Source: Pseudomonadota bacterium
Lineage (GTDB): Bacteria; Pseudomonadota; Gammaproteobacteria; Steroidobacterales; MnTg04
NCBI GenBank assembly: GCA_022572885.1
Contig: JACZVC010000018.1
Span: 8,632-65,676 of the forward strand
Reading direction: 5' to 3'
Length of the DNA stretch: 57,045 bases
Under the pieces are notes generated by a model. The model saw nothing but the letters and a program-made list of their open reading frames with translations. It was not told the DNA's origin and searched no databases. This document shows positions 50,121 to 57,045 of this stretch, piece by piece (position 1 is the stretch's first letter; every line of letters begins with the position of its first letter). The translations under genes were made by a program, and so were the position numbers.

Positions 50121-50201
50121 AAACGTCTGCTTTCGACCCAAAGCGAACATTCAGCCCAGTAGCTGCAAATGGCCAAAAGCGGCCATTGCGTCGCTGATCA
50201 A
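50121..50201. repeat. Intergenic GTCCGCTTT/AAAGCGGAC repeat, member 1
   Basis: It contains AAACGTCTGCTTTCGACCC, AAAGCGAACATTCAG and GGCCAAAAGCGGCCATTGC and ends in GATCAATTA. The same pieces recur in three other gaps to the right. It lies upstream of the coiled-coil gene. Confidence 0.65.
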
Positions 50202-50292
50202 TTAAGGCAATCTTGTCTCAATACCGCTTAGACTAACTTAACAACTGGACCAATTAATGCGGGCAGGTCAGCAATGCGAATACCTTGCGACC

Positions 50293-50433
50293 TTATTGCG
50301 GACCAACAGCGATGCGGTAGGTAATGGAATGACCCAACAGCTGATCCATCGGCCCCTCATCGACGGCATCCAGGGTGAGATAGCTGTTCTCGGTATCACG
50401 CTCCAACAGCCCTTGACGGCTGCTCCGCCCACC
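50293..50433 (-). pseudogene. Relic of an IS91-family transposase (C-terminal fragment)
   Basis: On the minus strand one short frame reads GLLERDTENSYLTLDAVDEG followed by PMDQLLGHSITYRIAVGPQ and TAA. This matches, from memory, the conserved C-terminal segment of IS91/IS801-type transposases (SSYL...GHSITYRIAVGP). Nothing upstream continues it: a TAA lies a few codons before. No terminal signals of the element are seen. The rest of this 350-base gap (50177-50527) holds only repeat member 1 and no gene that I can support. Confidence 0.6.
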
Positions 50434-50527
50434 TTAGCGAACTTGACGGACCGGAATCAACATTTTTGTCTCCCTCGGTACCAGTGCCAGTTTCAGCGGG
50501 AGAGGACGCACCACTATCTCAGATTAT

Positions 50528-52270
50528 CTACTCGGTTCTCCTAGCCACATCCACCCGCTTGAGGAGCCATTCCGTCATCGTCTCGAAATAGCCGGGAACA
50601 TACGTTTTTACGTGAGGCCAATCCTCCAAACCACCGGTTCCAGCGAGCCAGATGCTGTGACCAGCCTTGGCGAACACTTTGAGGGTGTAGTCCGTGTTCC
50701 CTCCTTCTCTCAAGGCTTTCCCGACGATCGATTTGTTCGGCTCAGGCGGAACCCACATGTCCAGTTCTCCCCAGATCGCCAGGACCGGGCAGGTGACTGC
50801 ACCGAGCACAGATACAGGATTGTGACCTGCCCTCAGGCGCTGGAACCGCCAGACCCAATGGTCCTCTGACGTTGCTTCCCCCCAATAACCCGCGTCTGTG
50901 TAGGAGAACCATTTCTTGTCCTTCACCGTCTGAATGGCAGCTTCGAGCTTTTCCCACTCTTCCCCGGTCCTTATAAAGTCGGCTTCGAGTTTCACGAACG
51001 CGAGAGCTTCCTCAATCTCCTCCCCCGAAAAGCCGTCTACCCGAAGGGCTGCTTCTGTCCCCATCGGTAACTGCTCCGCATAGGGCAGGCCTGGAGCGGA
51101 TACCATGATGAGGAACGCGACGTCCTTGGAGCGCGCGGCAGCCAGTGAGGCAACAGCTCCCCCTCCGTCGGTAAACCCCCAGATGCCGACCTGCCTCGGG
51201 TTGATGTCCTTATGACGGCGAAGGAACTCAACACCGGCGAGGGCATCTTCGGCCAGATCTCCGAAGCTGGATTCACGCCACGCTCCTCCGGTGGAGGCGC
51301 CAGTCCCTCGCCCGTCGTAGACGAGTGCCGCGATCCCGTGCCGGGCGAAGACGTACTCTGGGAAGACTGGCAGATTACGGTTCGTTGGGCCGCCGCCCTG
51401 TACCATGATGACGGCGGGATGTGGGCCTTTCGTGTTGGGTACGAGGAGCCTGCCGGCCAAGGTGATATCGCCGTTTCGGAAGGTCACGTTCTCTTCCCTG
51501 TACAGCGTGCTTCGTGGGGCAGTTCGCTCCGCACCACCCCGCTCGCGCCAGACGAGGCCGCTGACTTTGCCCTCTTGGTTGCGGACGAAGGTGACTTCCA
51601 CCTCGACGGGAAAGGGAACGAGATACGTCGGCCCAGAGAAGAAGGTGGTCTTGGAGGAGGGGTAGAGACGTCCGACGCGCCCTGATTCCTCGACGTAGGA
51701 GAGCCATGACCTGGAAATGGGATAGGGGGGATCCGGCTTCAGGAAATCATGCCGCCGAATGAATACGGCTCTGCCAGGCTCCAATTCATACGCCCCCATG
51801 TAGTCGTCGTAGAGCGTGTCATCAACTTGGACCCACCGCACGAGTCCGAAGGTGCCTGACTCTCCGGCGTGCTCGACGACTCCCGTAATTGTGTCGCCTT
51901 GGAGCCGTCCATCGAAGGCAATCGTGTCGGCATCCCTCGTCAGTTCAAAGTTGACGCGAGAGGATTCCAGACGGACATCTCCAACCGCCCCTGGTGCCCC
52001 TGGTAACATGTAGACGACGGTCAGTTTTATGCCCCCGTCTTCCGATTTCAACTCAACTCTGAGGTACACCGACTCCTTCTCAAGCTCGAACGCCCCCACC
52101 CACAGGCCTTCGATGACGGAAGCCAGTTGAGTGCCATTGACGGTCACCGTTCCTGAGGATTCTCCCGATTGAGTTTCTCTGGTAGCTGACTTATTTTCTG
52201 GTTTGCTGCATCCGGTAACCAGCAGTATGAGAAGTACGCTATACAAAAAGATTCGAAGAAAACGGTTCAT
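50528..52270 (-). CDS. Alpha/beta hydrolase lipoprotein with Thr at the nucleophile position
   Basis: A 580-aa protein from the ATG at 52270, with AAAGGAGAG ideally placed. The signal sequence ends in the lipobox LVTGCS. The N-terminal third is a beta-rich domain. The C-terminal half is an alpha/beta hydrolase of the dienelactone/X-Pro peptidase type with the oxyanion region VMVQGGGPTNRN. The nucleophile elbow reads GIWGFTDGGGAV, with Thr where relatives have Ser. The acid Asp (WGELDMWVPP) and His (KAGHSIW) are kept. It could be a weak or inactive hydrolase. It lies beyond the tRNA-Leu element, among the intergenic repeats. Confidence 0.82.
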   Translation of the reverse strand: MNRFLRIFLYSVLLILLVTGCSKPENKSATRETQSGESSGTVTVNGTQLASVIEGLWVGAFELEKESVYLRVELKSEDGGIKLTVVYMLPGAPGAVGDVRLESSRVNFELTRDADTIAFDGRLQGDTITGVVEHAGESGTFGLVRWVQVDDTLYDDYMGAYELEPGRAVFIRRHDFLKPDPPYPISRSWLSYVEESGRVGRLYPSSKTTFFSGPTYLVPFPVEVEVTFVRNQEGKVSGLVWRERGGAERTAPRSTLYREENVTFRNGDITLAGRLLVPNTKGPHPAVIMVQGGGPTNRNLPVFPEYVFARHGIAALVYDGRGTGASTGGAWRESSFGDLAEDALAGVEFLRRHKDINPRQVGIWGFTDGGGAVASLAAARSKDVAFLIMVSAPGLPYAEQLPMGTEAALRVDGFSGEEIEEALAFVKLEADFIRTGEEWEKLEAAIQTVKDKKWFSYTDAGYWGEATSEDHWVWRFQRLRAGHNPVSVLGAVTCPVLAIWGELDMWVPPEPNKSIVGKALREGGNTDYTLKVFAKAGHSIWLAGTGGLEDWPHVKTYVPGYFETMTEWLLKRVDVARRTE

Positions 52271-52428
52271 TTTTTCTCTCCTTTGCTTGAAAAGAAGGCT
52301 GCGCTTTTTGGCTTGACATCCAATCAAAGTATAGGACGTATAAAAGCCCTATTCCATGAAGCCCACGTTTATTGAACGGCCATTTGTCTCGCTTTTGGCC
52401 CTTATCGCTGCGAAAACTGGTTTGCTCG

Positions 52429-52515
52429 AACGTCCGCTTATGGCCGAAAGCGGACCTTCAGAATCACCTATTTCTGGTCATTTTAACGTCCGCTTTCGGG
52501 AAAAGCAGACATTCA
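52429..52515. repeat. Intergenic GTCCGCTTT/AAAGCGGAC repeat, member 2 (two units)
   Basis: Two units lie side by side: AACGTCCGCTTATGGCCGAA followed by AGCGGACCTTCAG (52429-52461), and AACGTCCGCTTTCGGGAAAA followed by GCAGACATTCA (52485-52515). Each is an imperfect palindrome. They fill much of the 400-base gap between the hydrolase and ald; the remainder shows no gene. Confidence 0.7.
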
Positions 52516-52672
52516 ACATGAAGCAAAATTGATTGGTGCCGCGTCGAAGTGGGCACCAAAGTGGGCACTACCCATGCCGCAGTCACTATGCTGTATTGGA
52601 CATCGCTTCAGCTTAACCGCGACGGGCTCGTAGATTAGAGGTTAAGGTAGGACGACTCAGGAGAGAATTTCT

Positions 52673-53797
52673 ATGCAGATTGGCGTCATCAGGGAAATTA
52701 AGGACAAAGAAAACCGCGTAGCGCTCACGCCGAAAGGCGCGAAAGCCCTGACCGAGGCAGGTCACCAGGTACATGTACAGACAGACGCGGGTGTGGGTTC
52801 TGGCTTCAGCGACGCGGACTACCTGGCCGCCGGAGCGGAGACTGTTCCCTTGGACGATGCCTGGGCTTCGGAGCTGGTGCTGAAAGTCAAAGAACCGCTC
52901 CCCATCGAATACCCCTATCTCAACGGCCAGATTTTTTTCACCTACTTTCACCTGGCCGGCGCCGACAAGAGTCTGACTGAGACCTTGCTGCAAAATCGCG
53001 TCACCGCGGTGGCTTACGAAACGGTAGAGGACGCGCGCGGCGCTCTGCCGCTGCTAAAACCGATGAGTGCCGTGGCCGGCCATATGGCGACGACTATCGG
53101 CAGTTATTACCTGGCCAAGTTCAACCGGGGTAAGGGCATCCTGCTCAGCACAATTCTCGATCAGCAGTATGGCAAGGTGCTTATCATCGGTGATGGCGTC
53201 GTTGGACGGTATGCCGCCAAAGCCGCCGCCGCGCTTGGTGCGCAGGTCTTTATTTGCGGAAGGCACAGCGAAAGACTCCCGACATTGCAGCAGGAAATCT
53301 CACCAACCCTGAATTTCGTCCTGTCATCGCCGGACAATATTCGGCAGCATCTTGTAGACACCGATCTTCTCATCGGCGCCGTCCTCCTCCCTGGCGCGCG
53401 CGCTCCTTACCTGGTCACCGATGACATGGTCCGTGAGATGCAGGCCGGCTCGGTCATCGTCGATGTCAGTATTGACCAGGGTGGATGCATCGAAACATCA
53501 CGACCGACTTCGCATTCCGAACCCGTGTTCGAGAAACACGATGTCATTCATTACTGCGTGACCAACATGCCGGGGGCGTATCCAAGAACGTCGACCCTCG
53601 CGCTGACGACGGCGACTTTGCCCTACGCCCTGCACTTGGCGAAGAAAGGTCTCCAAGCTTTCGTCGAGGATGAAGGATTTGCAAAAGGGGTCAATACCTA
53701 TCTCGGGCACCTGACATACAAGCCGGTAGCCGAGGCGCTCGGGCTGACCAACACGTACTCACCGTTTTCGGAGCTTGCGAAAAAGCAGCGTGCTTAG
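52673..53797 (+). CDS. ald: Alanine dehydrogenase
   Basis: A 374-aa NAD-dependent Ald, interconverting alanine and pyruvate plus ammonia. The N-terminus MQIGVIREIKDKENRVALTP and the Rossmann motif VLIIGDGVVGRYAA are typical. FTYFHLAG holds the substrate His region, and VDVSIDQGGCIETSRPT the conserved Asp. AGGAGAG precedes the ATG. Length is normal. Confidence 0.96.
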   Translation: MQIGVIREIKDKENRVALTPKGAKALTEAGHQVHVQTDAGVGSGFSDADYLAAGAETVPLDDAWASELVLKVKEPLPIEYPYLNGQIFFTYFHLAGADKSLTETLLQNRVTAVAYETVEDARGALPLLKPMSAVAGHMATTIGSYYLAKFNRGKGILLSTILDQQYGKVLIIGDGVVGRYAAKAAAALGAQVFICGRHSERLPTLQQEISPTLNFVLSSPDNIRQHLVDTDLLIGAVLLPGARAPYLVTDDMVREMQAGSVIVDVSIDQGGCIETSRPTSHSEPVFEKHDVIHYCVTNMPGAYPRTSTLALTTATLPYALHLAKKGLQAFVEDEGFAKGVNTYLGHLTYKPVAEALGLTNTYSPFSELAKKQRA

Positions 53798-53858
53798 CCG
53801 CGGCGCAAGCAATCATCGATCTGCTAAACATCTGATCCGATTTCCCACAGAGCGCAGA

Positions 53859-53890
53859 AAGCCCCACCCCCGTGGCGGGGTTTTCTTTTC
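53859..53890 (+). terminator. Rho-independent terminator after ald
   Basis: GCCCCAC and GTGGCGGGG form a GC-rich stem with a bulged C, followed by TTTTCTTTT, 62 bases after the stop. Confidence 0.75.
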
Positions 53891-53895
53891 CCGGC

Positions 53896-53937
53896 GAACG
53901 TCCGCTCTTGGCTGCGATTTCAACCGGTCGACGCAAC
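53896..53937. repeat. Intergenic GTCCGCTTT/AAAGCGGAC repeat, member 3
   Basis: It carries GAACGTCCGCTCTTGGC and then GCGATTTCAACCGGTCGA. The second piece recurs in inverted orientation in member 4. Confidence 0.65.
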
Positions 53938-53973
53938 ACTTTAGCTAAAACGCAGAAGATGGCGTGTTGCCCC

Positions 53974-55077
53974 TCAATATGACAAATCGCAGTGAGCAAC
54001 TTCACCGCTGCCGTCGAACTGCACGACCCGAAAAAAGCGACCGTGGGCCACAAACGCTGCCATATCCACCAGCAGCGGTTCCAGCCAGTACATGTCGCGA
54101 CCCGAGTTCTCGTATGGCGTCAGCATCTCATGTGGTACGTCGGCCGGCATGTAACAGAGTGAGATCGGCCCGAAATCGACTTGTGCCGATGCGTAGTCAG
54201 CGATCCGGTCATTGCTGATGTATTTTTCGTCGCCGGCCGTAACGACCTGGATCGGGTTCGACAGCGGTTGCCTCGCGTATAGCTGGCGGTTGATTTGCAC
54301 GAGGTCGATCAGCGCGACGACGTGCTTGTATCGATAATCGCAGAATCCCGCTCGGCCGGCTGCCTGCCAGGAGTGACATTTCGCACGTAAGCCCCGCGGT
54401 TTTACGATCATCTTGTTGAATCCCGGTGTCCGGCCGAGCGCCTCCGCCAAGGTCTCAATGAAGGCGCCGCCGCGAATCCCGAGCATCGGCGCGAGCAACA
54501 ATAGCCGGTTGTACAGCTCGGTCGCCTGCAGCGCGGCGCTCAAGCTGATGGCGCCGCCAAGCGAAAAGCCAACAATAATCTTCTCGCCCGGGCTCGCAGC
54601 CATGATGCGATTCATCGACGTCGCAAACTCGAAATAGCCGGAACTGTCTTCGCCGGCTGACGGCAGGGCTGACAGGTCGTCTTCGCCGCCCGCGGTCGGC
54701 ATGGCGCCGTGGCCGGGGAGCAGCGGCAGCAGCACGTCGAAACCCTGCGCGCTGATCCGCGGGGCCAGCTCCAGGAACTGCTGCGGGCAGGTACCGAAAC
54801 CGTGGAACATGATGACGGCGCCGCGACGCTTCGTACCTGGCACTGCGGTGAAGCGCCTTGGTTCGCAGTCGGCCGCGTGCGGCGTTTCGTTTACGCGGTT
54901 TTCGTAGTCCGACCATGCCGCGGCGAAGGTGGCCAGTTCCTCCTGCTCGGCGGGCGGCGCTACGACGCTGAATGCCGCGGTTGTGCAGCCCGCCAGCAAG
55001 CATCCGGCGAGCGCGCACAGCAGGACCCGTCCGAGGATGGCGCATGGCCGCAGTACCATGAACTCTCGTCTGTGCAT
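53974..55077 (-). CDS. Alpha/beta hydrolase lipoprotein
   Basis: A 367-aa protein with a signal sequence and lipobox (ALAGCLLAGCTT). The fold is an alpha/beta hydrolase of the carboxylesterase/lysophospholipase type: VIMFHGFGTCPQQF for the oxyanion region, the nucleophile Ser in VGFSLGGAISLS, and DVPHEM near the end as the probable His. GGGAAG lies before the ATG at 55077. The substrate is not evident. It is tail-to-tail with ald. Confidence 0.82.
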   Translation of the reverse strand: MHRREFMVLRPCAILGRVLLCALAGCLLAGCTTAAFSVVAPPAEQEELATFAAAWSDYENRVNETPHAADCEPRRFTAVPGTKRRGAVIMFHGFGTCPQQFLELAPRISAQGFDVLLPLLPGHGAMPTAGGEDDLSALPSAGEDSSGYFEFATSMNRIMAASPGEKIIVGFSLGGAISLSAALQATELYNRLLLLAPMLGIRGGAFIETLAEALGRTPGFNKMIVKPRGLRAKCHSWQAAGRAGFCDYRYKHVVALIDLVQINRQLYARQPLSNPIQVVTAGDEKYISNDRIADYASAQVDFGPISLCYMPADVPHEMLTPYENSGRDMYWLEPLLVDMAAFVAHGRFFRVVQFDGSGEVAHCDLSY

Positions 55078-55219
55078 CGCGTATCTTCCCTAGAGACCGA
55101 TATTTCGAGTGAGCAAACCAGCGAAACGTTATGGGTGGTAAACAAATTGTTGTTTATCAGAATCTAGACCATGTCGTCGTAAAATACGATATCGAACCGC
55201 AGGATTGTGCCGCATGTGT

Positions 55220-55314
55220 TGCATCGACCGGTTGAAATCGCAACCCAAAGCGGCCGTTGGGATGGTAGAATCGTGAGGGGCCGCTGACGACCCAAAGCGG
55301 ACGTCGTGAGTGCG
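55220..55314. repeat. Intergenic GTCCGCTTT/AAAGCGGAC repeat, member 4
   Basis: It has TCGACCGGTTGAAATCGC (the inverse of the piece in member 3), two copies of ACCCAAAGCGG, and AAAGCGGACGTCGTGAG, close to GATCAATTA as in member 1. It lies about 45 bases upstream of the start of the beta-propeller gene. Confidence 0.7.
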
Positions 55315-55357
55315 ATCAATTAGACTGTGAGAATCGGAAATCTAGGGAGAGGTCACC

Positions 55358-57045
55358 GTGGTTCACCGGCGCCCCATCTGGTTCGCACTCGTCCTTGCGA
55401 CATTGGTGCTGCCGAATACCGCCACCGCTCAAGACGACGACTTGCGCATCATCGAGTTCGAGACCACCGAGGTCACGGCACCTGATGTGGCGGTCTCCCC
55501 TGATGGTGCGTGGTTGATTTTCAATATGCTCGGCCACCTGTTCCGCTTGCCGGTCGAGGGCGGCACGGCCGAGCAGCTCACCTTCGGGCCTTACTACGAC
55601 ACCGACCATACAATCTCTCCTGACGGGAGCCGCGTGGCGTTCGTCTCCGACCGGGACCGCAGCGACGGCAACATCTTTGTGCTGAAACTGGTAACGGGGC
55701 AAATCACCCAGGTCACGCACGAAGCTTGGGCCGCCCGTCCGGCTTGGAGTCCCGACGGCCAGAGCATTGTCTATTTGAGTCTGGTTCGTAAGGTCCCAGG
55801 CGTGTTGCCCATGCCTAAATTCTCATTTTCAGTACCCGACACAGTTCCGGCTTTGGTCCGCCGGGTGGCCTTGGGCGGGGCAGAGCCCGAAACCCTCAGT
55901 GCGCCGCCGCAGGTCATCGGCTCAGTTTTCTACCTGCCGGATGGACGCTTGGCCTGGGCAGCAATCGATCTAGAAATCGAACCAGAAACCCGATCTCCCA
56001 GTGCGACAACCCGGATTCAGGTGAGGAATGAGCAAGGTACGGTGTCGACGCTCCGCACGCTTGCCGGCTACGCCGCTCCTGTGATTCCGAGTCCGACGGG
56101 TGACGGGGTCTACTGCCGCCGCTTCCACCCCTTGGCTGGCTGGTATACACGGCCGGCGGAAGACTTGCTCTTCATTCCCCTCCCTGAGGGAGCTGAGAGG
56201 CAGATCTTCCGCTTGGCGCGGCCCCGGGGCTGGACGCCGCGCTTTGCGGTGGCCCCCGACGGAAAGGGTCTCTACTTGGGCGAGGGCGGGCGTTTATGGA
56301 AAATCTCGCTTCCCGGCCGATCGCACGAACCGATAGCCTTCAGCGCGTACGTGCGCTTGGAAATTCAAGATCCTGTTTTCCCGCGCAAGGTCGCTTTCGT
56401 CCCGCCGGGAGGCGCCGCGCCGCCGCGCAGCGTCCTGAATCCCCGGCTTTCGCCGGACGGTCGCACGCTGGTCTTTGAGGCAGCGCGCTACCTATGGGAG
56501 CAGCCGCTCGATGGCGGGCAGGCTCAGCGGCTATTTGCAGGCAACGCCTTCGAGCGAGAGCCAGCGTTTTCACCGGACGGGCGGCAGCTCGCGTTCGTGA
56601 CCAGCGAGCACGGGAAGGAAGAACTCAGAGTGTTCAACTTGGACACCCGACAGACACGCACCGTGGCTTCGGGGTCGTACTACTGGAACCTGAGCTGGAG
56701 CCCCGATGGTGAGCGGCTAGTTTTTATGGAAGACCCCAGCCGGGTGGTGGCCGTGAATCTCAACGGCGACGGCAAAAAGGAAAAACTCACCGAAGCGGCG
56801 TGGTGGTGGGGATCACGCCCGCAGCTCTCCGCAGATGGTCTGTTGCTCTACTTCTCGGGGCCGCCAGGGGCTGGCACGTTCTATCGGCTGCCGCTCAAAG
56901 ACAAAGCGAGGCCGGAGCCACTGACACAACTGAGGCGCCAAATGACTCGGGCGCTCGTGTCTCCCGACGGGAAGTGGCTCGTCTTCAAGCGCAACACAGA
57001 AATCTGGATAGCGTCGCTTGAAATTAGGCCGATTAGGGAGGAAGA
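55358..57045 (+). CDS. Secreted TolB-like beta-propeller protein (3' end outside window)
   Basis: An open frame from a GTG at 55358 to the window end (562 codons seen, no stop). GGGAGAGG lies upstream. The product opens with a signal peptide (FALVLATLVLPNTATAQ). It then has repeated WD40/TolB-type blades marked by SPDG: VAVSPDGAWL, ISPDGSRVAFVSD, WSPDGQSIVYLS, LSPDGRTLVFEA, FSPDGRQLAFVTS, WSPDGERLVFME, VSPDGKWLVFK. Such propellers often precede an amidohydrolase or peptidase domain, which would lie past the edge. The function cannot be decided from the visible part. Confidence 0.85.
   Translation, partial: MVHRRPIWFALVLATLVLPNTATAQDDDLRIIEFETTEVTAPDVAVSPDGAWLIFNMLGHLFRLPVEGGTAEQLTFGPYYDTDHTISPDGSRVAFVSDRDRSDGNIFVLKLVTGQITQVTHEAWAARPAWSPDGQSIVYLSLVRKVPGVLPMPKFSFSVPDTVPALVRRVALGGAEPETLSAPPQVIGSVFYLPDGRLAWAAIDLEIEPETRSPSATTRIQVRNEQGTVSTLRTLAGYAAPVIPSPTGDGVYCRRFHPLAGWYTRPAEDLLFIPLPEGAERQIFRLARPRGWTPRFAVAPDGKGLYLGEGGRLWKISLPGRSHEPIAFSAYVRLEIQDPVFPRKVAFVPPGGAAPPRSVLNPRLSPDGRTLVFEAARYLWEQPLDGGQAQRLFAGNAFEREPAFSPDGRQLAFVTSEHGKEELRVFNLDTRQTRTVASGSYYWNLSWSPDGERLVFMEDPSRVVAVNLNGDGKKEKLTEAAWWWGSRPQLSADGLLLYFSGPPGAGTFYRLPLKDKARPEPLTQLRRQMTRALVSPDGKWLVFKRNTEIWIASLEIRPIREE

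Noticed and set aside
50257-50544. A 95-codon plus-strand frame in the gap left of the hydrolase gene.
   Set aside because: It lies antisense to the IS91 transposase relic, which explains the open frame better.
44510-57045. A direct repeat of the tRNA-Leu 3' end marking the right side of the element.
   Set aside because: I looked for TTCGAGTCCGA and close variants and saw none in the window.

Overview
The window looks like a chromosomal segment of a gammaproteobacterium. Three things point there: a fabA-fabB pair, the conserved rlmN-pilW-rodZ-hisS-yfgM-bamB-der and queA-tgt-yajC-secD-secF gene orders, and GC-rich housekeeping genes. I cannot name the genus. Roughly 40 kb of core chromosome (4.7-44.5 kb) sits between two accessory regions, one at the left edge and one starting at a tRNA-Leu gene.

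Left edge (1-4.6 kb): the integrase end of an integrated element, all on the minus strand. It carries a P4-type tyrosine integrase, an unrecognised 181-aa protein, an AlpA-like regulator and a large primase/helicase-like replication protein. The element continues out of the window to the left.

Core part 1 (4.7-24.9 kb): fabA-fabB (unsaturated fatty acid synthesis); a c-di-GMP-I riboswitch ahead of a large secreted Kelch/LamG/PKD protein; mltF and a deoxyinosine-DNA glycosylase, converging on tadA; guaB-guaA with a previously unlisted 37-codon membrane peptide gene between guaA and tadA; xseA, an M23 peptidase and an acetyl-CoA hydrolase/transferase in an overlapping chain; metX; and a very large membrane protein split over two overlapping frames.

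Core part 2 (24.9-44.5 kb): a long minus-strand run of outer-membrane assembly, translation, pilus, cell-shape and Fe-S genes (trmJ, iscS, a degenerate iscU-like gene, iscA, ndk, rlmN, pilW, rodZ, hisS, yfgM, bamB, der). It is followed by suhB, queA-tgt-yajC-secDF, and an ECF sigma / anti-sigma / double-PDZ envelope module. ispG, normally between rodZ and hisS, is absent here.

Right accessory region (44.5-57 kb): directly behind tRNA-Leu(CAA) lies a phage-like or plasmid-like segment whose genes all run toward the tRNA. It encodes two related Zn-ribbon proteins (one with an HNH nuclease domain), a divergent minimal family-A DNA polymerase, an unknown 136-aa protein, a broken gene with three in-frame stops, a 150-bp direct repeat with a hairpin and a coiled-coil protein. 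No integrase is visible. After it come a relic of an IS91-type transposase, a family of intergenic GTCCGCTTT/AAAGCGGAC repeats, two alpha/beta hydrolase lipoproteins (one with Thr where the nucleophile Ser should be), alanine dehydrogenase, and a secreted beta-propeller protein that runs off the right end.

The most interesting items are the polymerase-bearing element at tRNA-Leu with its repeats and its stop-interrupted gene, the riboswitch-controlled surface protein, the 37-aa membrane peptide, and the split giant membrane protein.
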